Assembly (NCBI GenBank): GCA_965260995.1
Contig: CBDHCD010000001.1
Coordinates: 248,001-312,000, forward strand
Origin: JBBROS01 sp965260995
GTDB lineage: Bacteria; Pseudomonadota; Alphaproteobacteria; Acetobacterales; Acetobacteraceae
Direction of reading: 5' to 3'
Length of the DNA: 64,000 nucleotides
The notes under the pieces are model-generated. The model ran no database searches. It saw only the letters and a list, made by a program, of their open reading frames with translations, and was not told the DNA's origin. Position numbers and translations under genes: made by a program. This document shows positions 25,332-34,826 of the stretch, one piece after another (the stretch's first letter is position 1; each line of letters opens with the position of its first letter).

Positions 25332-26077
25332 ATGACGGAGGTGTTGATGGCGAGAGGCGACGAGAGTGCTAGCGACTTGGACGGGTGGTTGACCCCGTTC
25401 CTTGACGTGATGGGGCGCAAGACGCGCCGGACCTGGGCGCCGTTTTACCTGCGTGGCCTGCTCGGCCCTGGCGCGCGCAAGAGCTTGCAGCCGATGGCGG
25501 CGGGGCTGGGGTTTTCGAGCCATGACCAACTGCAGCACTTCATCGCCAGCACGGCCTGGAGCGACGGGCCGTTGTGGACGGTGCTGGCCCAAGAGGCCAA
25601 CCGGCTGGTGGGCGGCGCGGACGCGTGCCTCGTGATTGACGATACGGCGCTGCCAAAAAAGGGCACGCTGTCGGTGGGCGTGGCCCGGCAATACTGCGGC
25701 CAACTCGGCAAGAAGGCCAACTGCCAGGCGCTGGTGTCGCTGACCCTGGCGCAAGGCGAGGTGCCGATGCCCATAGGCCTGCGCTTGTTCCTGCCCGAGG
25801 CGTGGGCGGCGGATGAGGAACGCTGCGTTCAGGCAGGCGTGCCCGAGGCGGAGGTGGCGTCGCGAACCAAAGGCGAGATCGCGCTGGCGGAGATCGACCG
25901 CATACGGGCAGCGGGGGTGCGGTTCGGCTGCGTGCTGGCCGACGCGGGCTACGGCGCGAGCGCTGCTTTCCGCCAGGGCCTCGACGCGCGGGGCCTGCGC
26001 TGGGCAGTGGGCATCCCGTGCGTCCAGAAGGTCTACGGCACGGACGTGCGGCTCGTGCCACCCCAGGGGCGGGGCCG
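25332..26077 (+). pseudogene. IS701-family transposase, 3'-truncated
   Basis: The N-terminal ~250 residues of an IS701-type DDE transposase. It shows LGPGARKSLQPMAAGLGFS, the first Asp in CLVIDDTALPKKG, VGVARQYCGQLGKKANCQ, and the second Asp in VLADAGYGAS, near the usual IS701 signatures. Sequence identity stops at VPPQGR, where the IS21-type element begins at 26078, so the catalytic Glu and C-terminus are gone. A related, more degraded fragment lies near 52.5 kb. Confidence 0.85.
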
Positions 26078-26457
26078 TGTTAGCGGCGGCAAGAATGCGC
26101 GTTTAAACGGCGCGTATTTTGCTGGGTTGAAGGCGTCTGGCGGGTTGGCGTGACGGCTGTGGCGGCGTTTCTGTGCAGGGGCCTCGGGTGTCTGGAGATG
26201 CCGGCACCTTGGGCATCGTCGCCCGTCTGCGATGAGGATGCCGCCGTGCTCGCGGCCGTCCAGGACGCTGCGCGCCGCGCAAGCGCGGTGGCCTGCGGCC
26301 ATCCTGGACGGGCCGCTGCGCGCGACGGCCTGGGCGAGCGCAGGTCGGGACGACAGGATGGCCGTCTTGATCGAACAACAGGATGGGTGTTGGCGCTTCG
26401 CGTGTCGCCGGCCCGCCGGCCATGGTTTGCGGCTAGGGTGGGCAGTCAGCGCCTTGT

Positions 26458-27202
26458 TCACGGTTTGGCTTTGCGGCGTTGGCGCGCGCGCTGCTCGGTG
26501 CGTTCGCGGGCCTCCTTGAGGCGGTAGGACTCGCCTTCGATGGCGATGATCTCGGCGTTGTGGACGAGTCGGTCGACCAGGGAGACGACGCAGGCGGCAT
26601 TGGGGAACACCTCACGCCATTCGGCAAAGGGGCGGTTGGTGGTGACCAGCGTGCTTTTGGTCTGGTAGCGACGCGAGATCAGTTCGAACATCAGGTCGGC
26701 ATGGCGGTTGGAGTAGGACAGGTAGCCGACCTCGTCGATCACCAGCAGCTGCGGCCGGGCGTAGTGGCGCAGGCGGCGGCGCAGGGCAGAGTCGCTGTCG
26801 AGCGCGCACAGGTCGCCGAGCAGCTGGCCGGCGCTGGTGAACAGCACGGTATGGCCAAGGATCAGCGCCTGATGGGCGATGTTCTGCGCCAGCGTTGACT
26901 TGCCGACGCCGTTCGGACCGACCAGGACGACGTGGGCGGCCTCGGCCAGGAAGTCGAGCGCCATCAGCGCCTCGACGGCGGCGCGGTCGCAGCGCTTGGG
27001 CCAGGCCCAATCGAAGTCGCACAATGGTTTGAAGCGGCCGATGTGGGCGGAGCCCAGCCGGCGTTCCAGGCTGCGGCGGGCGCGCTCCTGCTCCTCCCAG
27101 CCGAGCAGCGGCGCCACCCAGGCCTCGGCCGCCACGTCCGGCCAATGTGCCAGGAGGCCGTGCAGGTGCAGCGCCTCGGCGCGGGCGCGCATGGGATCGG
27201 GC

Positions 27203-27210
<8 letters not shown>
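26458..27210 (-). CDS. istB: IstB helper ATPase of IS21-family element
   Basis: A 250-residue AAA+ ATPase related to DnaC. Walker A is VGPNGVGKSTLAQNIAHQAL, Walker B is LLVIDEVGYLSYSN, and sensor/arginine-finger regions follow (VTTNRPFAEW). The basic C-terminus (RTEQRARQRRKAKP) is typical. The ATG at 27210 overlaps the istA stop (ATGACTGA). IstB assembles with IstA on target DNA to license transposition. Confidence 0.93.
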
Positions 27211-28679
<1,469 letters not shown>

Positions 28680-28696
<17 letters not shown>

Positions 28697-29204
28697 GGCC
28701 GGGTCCCGTCCGCTCGTGTTGCCGCAAGCCTCGACGGCGGACGCGGCGGCGCAGGAACTCCTGGCGGACCAGGCCGGGGCACCGGCGCCCGCACCAGTGG
28801 CAGTGCAAGGCCGGTCGCCGGGGCTGCTCGTCCAAGGCAGCTGCGTCGCTCGCACCCATCGGCGAGCCAGGCGGCAGCAAACCATCGCGCAGCGACAGGG
28901 GTGAACCGTGATGCGTCACGTTCTTGCCGCGCGCCCGGTAGCGGCGCGCCCGCGCGGCATGGGCATGCCGCCCCCGGCGGCTGCACTGGTAGCGCCGCCC
29001 GGCCTCCCGCAATGTGCGGCGCCGGGCGCGGGGCGCGCAGTCTCCGGCGCAGTAGATCTGGCCGCGGTCGCAGACGCTGCACACAATGGCCTGGACGCGG
29101 CAGCCCGCGCATAGGAACAGCCGCGCCGGCAGGTCGTCCTCATGCCCGGACCCGCAAACGCCACGTGGACGAACGCCACGATTGCCGGGATACTGACCCT
29201 GCAT
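28680..29204 (-). CDS. IS21-associated zinc-ribbon passenger protein
   Basis: A 174-residue frame inside the IS21 element, ending just after the istA start (17-bp overlap). It has a compact Cys cluster, LCAGCRVQAIVCSVCDRGQI then YCAGDCAPRARRR, and Arg-rich helices (YQCSRRGRHAHAARARRYRA) ending in KNVTHHGS. Proteins of this pattern recur next to IS21-type genes as unknown passengers; a nucleic-acid-binding role is inferred from the Cys/Arg content. The start at 29204 is tentative. Confidence 0.55.
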
Positions 29205-29484
29205 GCGTGCCCAGCACGGGTGTGGGGCACGGCGCCGAGCAGAACCGCCAAGTCGAGATCGGCGCCGTGCTTGCCCTCGATACCGGCAAGCTCTTACCCC
29301 AACCCCCGCCGCTGCGTCAGCCCGTGCCCGCGCCGCAAAGCCGCATCAAACCCCGCGGCACCTCGTCATCAATATCGTCCCAGCAAGCTCGCAGGCCGCC
29401 ACCTGCCGATCATGATCCCACGCGGCAAACCGACCGATCAGATACTACGCGCCAAATTTGCGCGGATTCTGACCGCCATCGACA

Positions 29485-29653
29485 CCATGCGTAAGCTGAG
29501 CGGAAAACGGAAGTAGAGCCAGACGGCGTGGCTGATGATCTCAGCCGGGAACCGGTAGCCGGCATAGCTCGGGCAGGCAGGCGTGGTCATCCCGCCCGCC
29601 TACCTGGCTCAGCCGCGTCTCGCAAGCCGTTCGGCCGCCAAGTTGACGGTGCC
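29485..29653 (-). mobile_element. IS6-family 5' fragment
   Basis: 169 bp containing the IS6 terminus (CAAGTTGACGGTGCC at the right) and the first ~35 transposase codons on the minus strand (MTTPACPSYAGYRFPAEIIS onward). It is cut at LRMV by the IS21-type element. The sequence is of the same subtype as copy 3 at 47333, not copy 1. Confidence 0.88.
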
Positions 29654-29983
29654 CTTTTGATTATACATTAGTGCTGATCCCGATCCCGTACTTAGTTTTT
29701 AGTTTTGTTATGCGTTAATATCTCGGAACTCTCCAGCTAAACGGCATGAGAGTCGCCGCCATCGACAGTGGATGCAATCTGATTAAGGCGATGTTCTACC
29801 CGGTCCGCAACGCAGCGCAGAGCGCCGCGGCCGCCTTGCTGGGATGGTTCAGAGCCGACCCGCTTACCGACATGAGGACACCTTCAGGGCCCACCACTGA
29901 TGGACCTGCAGCCGCGGCATGTGTCTGCTCCAGGCATCTGCTCGCTCGACACCGGACAGTCCGCTCCCGGCCAGCGTCACCCA
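29654..29983. other. no recognisable gene
   Basis: 330 bp between the IS6 fragment and the VapC stop. The first ~90 bp are unusually AT-rich for this window (ttagtttttagttttgttat near 29700), then GC-rich. A short frame from 29746 has no family resemblance. It may hold promoter remains or foreign DNA. Confidence 0.4.
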
Positions 29984-30367
29984 TTACCACACCCGAGTGA
30001 CGATGCCGTCGAAAACCACATCAGCGGAGACAAGGAGATGGTTGCTCTGTCGTGCTGTGGCGGCAAGCAGTCGGTCGAAAGGGTCGCGATGAGACCAGTC
30101 CATCATGCCGGCCTCAAGGCAAGTCTGCGGTCCGAAGGTGGCAACCACGCCGCCTTGCGACTGCAGCAGGCTCGGCAATTGGTTGGTTAAGGCCATCATC
30201 TCGGGCCATTTGCCGAGCCGAACCTTCTGGGCGATTTCGAAGAAGGTGATCGGGCTCACGAACACGGTGTCAGCTTCCTGGATGGCGGCTAGGGCACGTG
30301 GCGAAAGGCGGTCATCGCCCGCGAGGCTCCAGGCCCAGGCGTGGGTGTCGAGCAGAACTGACGTCAC
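29984..30367 (-). CDS. vapC: VapC-type PIN-domain toxin
   Basis: A 127-residue PIN nuclease. The acidic residues are in LLDTHAWAWSLAG (first Asp), SPITFFEIAQKVRLG (Glu), and HRDPFDRLLAATA with the LVSADVVF Asp. It is predicted to cut RNA when freed from its antitoxin. The start overlaps the antitoxin stop by 4 bp (ATGA), the standard vapBC arrangement. A second, distinct pair lies at 44073-44704. Confidence 0.9.
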   Translation of the reverse strand: MTSVLLDTHAWAWSLAGDDRLSPRALAAIQEADTVFVSPITFFEIAQKVRLGKWPEMMALTNQLPSLLQSQGGVVATFGPQTCLEAGMMDWSHRDPFDRLLAATARQSNHLLVSADVVFDGIVTRVW

Positions 30368-30597
30368 CGACCGCCTTCCCAGAGATCGAGTTCATTCTCG
30401 TCCAGGGGAGCCAGGAAATCTGGGGCCATATCAAGCTGGCCAGCCAGCAATCCGATTTGGAAAGTCTGCTTGGCGATCGGCACGAGGCGCACGACCGGCG
30501 TGCTGCCACGAGCAATCACAACATCCTCCCCAGCGAGCGCAGCCTCGATCAGCCGAGACAGGTGAGTTTTCGCGGCATGAATGGTGACCCGCTGCAT
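30364..30597 (-). CDS. vapB: Phd/VapB-type antitoxin
   Basis: A 77-residue antitoxin: MQRVTIHAAKTHLSRLIEAA, followed by AGEDVVIARGSTPVVRLVP, the Phd/YefM N-terminal DNA-binding fold. An acidic C-terminal tail (APDFLAPLDENELDLWE) wraps the toxin. The ATG at 30597 is preferred over an upstream one because GGAGGAG precedes it. It probably represses its own operon through the palindrome at 30649-30660. Confidence 0.88.
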   Translation of the reverse strand: MQRVTIHAAKTHLSRLIEAALAGEDVVIARGSTPVVRLVPIAKQTFQIGLLAGQLDMAPDFLAPLDENELDLWEGGR

Positions 30598-30648
30598 TCG
30601 CTCCTCCTTGTACCGAACACCAAGATGGTCCAACATTCAGTTTAGTCA

Positions 30649-30660
30649 AGTTAGCTAACT
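30649..30660. promoter_or_regulatory. palindrome upstream of vapBC
   Basis: AGTTAGCTAACT is a perfect 12-bp palindrome 52 bp upstream of the antitoxin start. It fits an autoregulatory VapB/Phd operator, though no other copy was found to confirm this. Confidence 0.45.
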
Positions 30661-30811
30661 GGAGCCGCCCGACATTCGCTTTCCAGTTTCAGGTGCTTCG
30701 AGGTGGACTGTCCGGCATCGGTCACTTCCGTAACGAAACGGAACCAGCATGCCGTCGATCTGGTAGGTGCGAATGCCAGGCTTCGACCCTGTTCGTGCTA
30801 CCTCACCGCCC

Positions 30812-32149
30812 ATGGAGACCAAACCCGCAATCCCGCTTGCCGTTCTCGTCGGCATCCAGACGCCAGAGGTCGATGAGGTCGCACACGAAGCCAGCCTCAA
30901 GGAGCTGGGGCGGTTGGCGAAGACGCTGGGCTACGAGGTGGCGGGCACGGTGTCGCAGAAGCGCGAGGGCACCGGTACCGGGTCGCTGCTGGGCAGCGGC
31001 AAGCTGGCGAAATTGGCAGCGCTGACCGGCGGCAGCGGCGTGGTCGGCTCGATGGTGCCGCCCCCAAAGTCCAAGGCTCGGCTGCGGTTCGGAGGTACGG
31101 CCGAAGCCGTCGATTCGGCCCCGGCCCGCAGGCCCGAGTTCGTCATTGTCGATCATGAGCTCTCACCCAGCCAGATCCGCAACCTGGAACGGGCCACCGG
31201 CGCCCAGGTGCTGGACCGCACGGGCGTGATCGTCGAGATCTTCCACCGCCACGCCAACACCCGCGAGGCGAAGCTCCAGGTGGAAATGGCGCGCCTGAAA
31301 TATGTGGCGCCGCGGCTGCGGGAGTCCTCGGCCGGTGGCGGCCGGCAACAGGGGCCGGGCGCGGGCGAAAGCACGCTCGACCTCGACCGCCGCAAGATTC
31401 GCGACCGGCTTGCGGAGCTGAGGAACCAGCTGGAAGCGGTGCAGCGCGACAGCGACCAGCGCCGCTCCGCCCGGCGGGACCAGCTGCGGGTTGCGCTGGT
31501 CGGCTACACCAACGCGGGCAAGTCGTCGCTTATGCGCGCCCTCACCGGAAGCCAGGTGCTGGTGGAGGACAAGCTGTTCGCCACCCTGGACACCACCGTC
31601 CGTGTCCTGCAGCCGGAAACCCGGCCGCGTGTGCTGGTGTCCGACACGGTCGGCTTCATCAAGCAACTGCCACATGACCTCGTCGCCTCGTTCCGCTCCA
31701 CTCTGGCGGAGGCGCTGGAAGCCTCGCTGCTGTTGTTCGTGGTCGACGCGTCGGACCCAACCTATGAAGCGCAGCTGGAGGTGAGCCGCAGCGTGCTGCG
31801 CGAGATCGGGGCGGCTGCTGTGCCGTCCCGCCTGGTGCTGAACAAGCTGGACCGCGTGGACGCCGCCGGGCGCGCCGTCTTGGCGGAGAAGCACCCGGAC
31901 GCGATCCTGCTTTCTGCCCACTTGCCGGACGACGTGAGTGCGCTGCGGGACACCATCATCGCGTTCTTCGAGGCGGCGATGGTGGAGGAGGTGCTGGTGC
32001 TGCCCTATGCCAAACAAGGGTTGATCGGCGACGTCTACGAGAATGCGCGGGTCTTGTCGGAGGAGTACGACGAGACTGGCCGGGTGCTAAAGGTGCGCGG
32101 CCTGCCCGGCGCCATCACGCGGCTGCGGCAAAATTTGGCGATATGGTAG
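30812..32149 (+). CDS. hflX: GTPase HflX
   Basis: A 445-residue ribosome-associated GTPase. The N-terminal HflX domain includes GTGTGSLLGSGKLAKLAAL and FVIVDHELSPSQIRNLERAT. A Gly-rich linker and coiled coil (LRNQLEAVQRDSDQRRSARR) come next. The G domain has G1 LVGYTNAGKSS, G2 FATLDTT, G3 DTVGFI and G4 NKLD. HflX splits stalled 70S ribosomes. It starts at the ATG beginning METKPAIP. It is complete and has no obvious operon partner; a conserved core gene among mobile elements is noteworthy. Confidence 0.95.
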   Translation: METKPAIPLAVLVGIQTPEVDEVAHEASLKELGRLAKTLGYEVAGTVSQKREGTGTGSLLGSGKLAKLAALTGGSGVVGSMVPPPKSKARLRFGGTAEAVDSAPARRPEFVIVDHELSPSQIRNLERATGAQVLDRTGVIVEIFHRHANTREAKLQVEMARLKYVAPRLRESSAGGGRQQGPGAGESTLDLDRRKIRDRLAELRNQLEAVQRDSDQRRSARRDQLRVALVGYTNAGKSSLMRALTGSQVLVEDKLFATLDTTVRVLQPETRPRVLVSDTVGFIKQLPHDLVASFRSTLAEALEASLLLFVVDASDPTYEAQLEVSRSVLREIGAAAVPSRLVLNKLDRVDAAGRAVLAEKHPDAILLSAHLPDDVSALRDTIIAFFEAAMVEEVLVLPYAKQGLIGDVYENARVLSEEYDETGRVLKVRGLPGAITRLRQNLAIW

Positions 32150-32268
32150 TTGCTAAACCCAGCCCGAAATGTGGCGGTCATGAGTACGATCCATCCAGCA
32201 TCAGCCATCCGTTTTGTCGGGACTTTTGATCTCAAAGAGATTGGGAATGCGACTGATCCACGGCAGCA

Positions 32269-32682
32269 CTAGCCTTTGTTAGAACTTGATTGCTTGTTCT
32301 TGATTGTGGGTTTGAGCCAGTCCCGTGCGGCGGCGAGGCAGAGCACGCCCATGAAGGAGCGGGCTGTCTTCTCGTAGCGGGTGGCCACGGCCCGCCACTC
32401 TTTCAGCCGACCCCAAAGGCGCTCGATCCGGTTGCGATGAACGTAGATGAAGTCCGGGCAGCGCACGGGCGCCTCGTTCTTCTTGGTCGGGATCACCGGA
32501 CGCGCGCCCATGGCCCAGGCCTGCGCGCGCAGAGCGTCCGAGGACAGGCCGCGGTCGCCCACCACCCAGCCGGGCGCGTCCGTCAAGCCGTCCAGCAGCG
32601 CGGGCGCCATTGGCGCCTCGTGCGCCTGGCCTGGGGCGAGCGCAAAGGCGATCGCCCGGCCCTGGCTGTCTGCCACCGTCAC
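32269..32682 (-). CDS. IS5-family transposase orfB
   Basis: The C-terminal part (137 residues) has ALAPGQAHEAPMAPALLDGL, the second catalytic Asp in WVVGDRGLSSDALR, and Glu in VHRNRIERLWGRLKEWRAVA. It is normally expressed as an orfA-orfB fusion by -1 frameshifting. Its stop codon TAG is completed by the flanking TA target duplication plus the next base, so the element itself ends one codon short (AAA GGC). Confidence 0.85.
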   Translation of the reverse strand: MTVADSQGRAIAFALAPGQAHEAPMAPALLDGLTDAPGWVVGDRGLSSDALRAQAWAMGARPVIPTKKNEAPVRCPDFIYVHRNRIERLWGRLKEWRAVATRYEKTARSFMGVLCLAAARDWLKPTIKNKQSSSNKG

Positions 32683-33104
32683 CGCCTTGGTCCCGAAGCC
32701 GCCGCGAGAGCGACCAAGCGCTTCACGCTCGTCTCGGCTTGCTGCAGATCCCCTTTTTTAGGCGCCCCCGCCGCTTTGGCGCGCGCCCGGATGTTGGTCC
32801 CGTCCAGGAAGGCCAGGCCCAGATCCAAGCCGCCCGCGCGCGCCTGCGCCAAACCCAGCAGGCGCTCCCACGCACCCTGCTTGGCCCAGCGGATGAACAG
32901 CTGCGCCGCCAGCCACCACGGGCCGAGTTCGGCCGGGATCGCCCGCCACTTGGCGCCGTTGTTGTGCCGCCACAAGATGGCCGCGATCGTGCGGCGCAGG
33001 TCTTTCGGCGGCGTCTTGCCGCGGGGCCGCACCAACTCGATCAGCGGCTCCCATACCGCCCACTCCGCGTCCGTAAAGCCCTCAGCCTCAGCAATCTCCG
33101 CCAT
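32679..33104 (-). CDS. IS5-family transposase orfA
   Basis: A 141-residue frame with the DUF4096-type N-terminal domain: GFTDAEWAVWEPLIEL, RRTIAAILWRHNNGAKWRAI. The first DDE Asp is in LGLAFLDGTNIRARAKAAG. It ends shortly after an A6G run. The zero-frame peptide stops at GPRR, while the -1 frame continues into RSRGGFGTKA and orfB, so the full transposase needs frameshifting. Confidence 0.88.
   Translation of the reverse strand: MAEIAEAEGFTDAEWAVWEPLIELVRPRGKTPPKDLRRTIAAILWRHNNGAKWRAIPAELGPWWLAAQLFIRWAKQGAWERLLGLAQARAGGLDLGLAFLDGTNIRARAKAAGAPKKGDLQQAETSVKRLVALAAASGPRR
32753..32759 (-). promoter_or_regulatory. -1 ribosomal frameshift slippery run (A6G)
   Basis: On the coding strand, codons CCT AAA AAA GGG are read in orfA. 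Slipping back one base on the A6 run puts the ribosome in the orfB frame, giving a continuous peptide (GSAASRDEREALGRSRGGFG) into the second catalytic half. A6G motifs are the standard IS slippery sites. Confidence 0.65.
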
Positions 33105-33322
33105 GCCCCAAAGATGGGGCTAAAACTCAAGTTCTAACAGAAGCTAGATGCATGAGCATTGCCTGCTGCTTACCGTGGGCTTCTAGGAGCTCATGAACTG
33201 ATCCCATGTCGATGACCATGCACGCGCCACAGGGGGCTGTCAGCAGGGACTTTGGTAGCATGAGCTATTTGAGAAGGTAATAGATTTCTTTGTATTAGAG
33301 TGTGCGCCCAGAGTCCTCGGGA

Positions 33323-34522
33323 CTCACCACCTATCAGTTGCTGGAACACTCCAAAGTTGTGGGATGGGCTGAAGGGTTTGGAGCAGGTTTGCGATGCGCC
33401 GTAGGCCGCGCGTGAACCACGACGTCATGCTGCGCAGGACGTTCTTCGGCTGTTGTTCCGGGCGTCTGCGTTCGGCAGGCGTGGCATGATGGACCGCATC
33501 CCATTGTCCTGTGGACACGGCGAAGTAGAGTGCCAGCGCCATGACCAGGATGAGCCTGGCCAGCCGGTCGGGGAAGCGGATCTGGCTGTCTTCCAGGCCG
33601 AAGCCACGCGTTTTGAAGTCGGAGAACATTGGCTCAATGCCCCAGCGCCGGGCGTAGTCGAGCGTGGTGAGGTAGCCCGGGGCCTCGGACATGGCGACGA
33701 TCCAGGGCTCCTCGTGGCCAGGGTCCTGGATAAGGCCGACGTTGGTGCGCACCCGGCGCGCGGTGAGCTCCACTCCCGTCAGATAAGGCGTGTCCCGGGC
33801 CAGTTTCTCAACCGAGCCTGCGTCAGCACCGTCGAGCCACACACGCAGATTGCCCTTCAATCGCAGCCGGTAGTCCCAGCCCAGCACCTGGCAGTGGCCG
33901 ATCAGCGCGGGCGTGCCGTAGAACCGGTCGCCCAGCAACCGCACACGAGCCTCTTCAGGCAACCAAGCCACTACGGTGTCGAGCAAGCCTTTCTGCACGC
34001 CAAAGCCAATGGCACCCTCGGTCTCCTCCACCCGCCAAGCCAGCGGCAAGGCGCGCTCACCCCAGCGCAGGGCCAGCATGAGGATCTGATGCCGCTCGGA
34101 CGCCCGGCTCTGATCCAAGATCAGGTCCACCCGCTCGCCTGGCCCCGCTTCGGCCTGCGCCCGCGCCAACACCTCGCGTGCGAACGCCAGCATCACCGCA
34201 TCGCACTCGATCAGCGGGTTCGCCAGCACGCGCACGATCCACTGGTAGCGCATGTCGATCCGGTCCGGCTGACGCGGCAGGGCGGCCGCCAGCGACATCA
34301 GGTTGGCGCTGCGCTCGCTCAGCATGGTCGCAACCAGAAGCGCCAAGTTCTCCCGCTGCGTCTTGCGCTGCCAGGGCAGCCGCTCATGCAGCACCACGCT
34401 GATGCTCCCGGCCACATGCTCGATCCCGCCCATCCAAACACCCAATCCGTCTAGGATTGGGCCTTCATCACACCACAGGTCGGACCGTCAACCACTCGGG
34501 GCCGAAACTGATAGGTGGTGAG
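33323..34522 (-). mobile_element. IS4-family insertion sequence, copy B (1200 bp)
   Basis: Apparently identical to copy A, inverted. The same 17-bp terminal repeats are present. The flanks differ (gtcctcggga on the left, ggtgcttgcc on the right), so it lacks the target duplication seen at copy A. It is either a recombination product or one neighbour was deleted. Confidence 0.92.
33324..34445 (-). CDS. IS4-family transposase (copy B)
   Basis: The 373-residue protein is the same as in copy A, including the YARRWGIEPMFSDFK catalytic signature. It is intact. Two identical transposase copies in inverted orientation make the 15.4-kb stretch between them prone to inversion by homologous recombination. 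Confidence 0.93.
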   Translation of the reverse strand: MGVWMGGIEHVAGSISVVLHERLPWQRKTQRENLALLVATMLSERSANLMSLAAALPRQPDRIDMRYQWIVRVLANPLIECDAVMLAFAREVLARAQAEAGPGERVDLILDQSRASERHQILMLALRWGERALPLAWRVEETEGAIGFGVQKGLLDTVVAWLPEEARVRLLGDRFYGTPALIGHCQVLGWDYRLRLKGNLRVWLDGADAGSVEKLARDTPYLTGVELTARRVRTNVGLIQDPGHEEPWIVAMSEAPGYLTTLDYARRWGIEPMFSDFKTRGFGLEDSQIRFPDRLARLILVMALALYFAVSTGQWDAVHHATPAERRRPEQQPKNVLRSMTSWFTRGLRRIANLLQTLQPIPQLWSVPATDRW

Positions 34523-34826
34523 GGTGCTTGCCTTTTAGCGCGGTTCTGAAAGGGGTTTGTGCAACGAGGATTGCCAGAAAGTGCCGTGCTGGCCCGCGTC
34601 CTTTCGTAATCGAACATTTTTGCAAGCCCCTAACAAACTTGGTTCCCGGCTTAGAATGCGGTTTTGGGCAAACAGTGAGGTGCCCCCTTGCTGTTGGCGA
34701 CCAAGTTGCGGCCGTTGATGTCTGGGCAGGGCAGGGGGGTGTGGCTATAGGAGCAGGCATGCGGATCGAGGCAGATTGCATCCCGCGCGGGCGATCAGGC
34801 CGGGCCTGCTTCCCGAACGGGACGTC
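34523..34826. other. no recognisable gene
   Basis: About 300 bp between IS4 copy B and the helicase stop. No coding sequence with family resemblance was found. The stretch is somewhat less GC-rich than its surroundings and may be residue of a former element. Confidence 0.4.

Larger units (their letters stand above)
32272..33144 (-). mobile_element. IS5-family (IS427-type) insertion sequence, 873 bp
   Basis: Ends GCctTtGTTAGAACTTGA (left) and TCAAGTTCTAACaGaaGC (right) form imperfect inverted repeats. They are flanked by TA on both sides, within CTAG, the YTAR target preferred by the IS427 group. It contains two overlapping frames, orfA and orfB, joined by a likely -1 frameshift. The structure is complete. 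Confidence 0.85.

Noticed and set aside
26103..26457. Possible second passenger gene at the left side of the IS21 element
   Set aside because: Two competing frames, no motif apart from one RRCPRCR stretch, and one frame runs across the IS end.
30655..30900. Minus-strand frame overlapping the hflX start with a protein-like C-terminus
   Set aside because: No family resemblance and overlaps the conserved HflX N-terminus; insufficient support.
33453..34454. Long open frame (333 codons) antisense to the IS4 transposase
   Set aside because: It is the shadow of the transposase in GC-rich DNA and recurs identically at the other IS4 copy; no family features.
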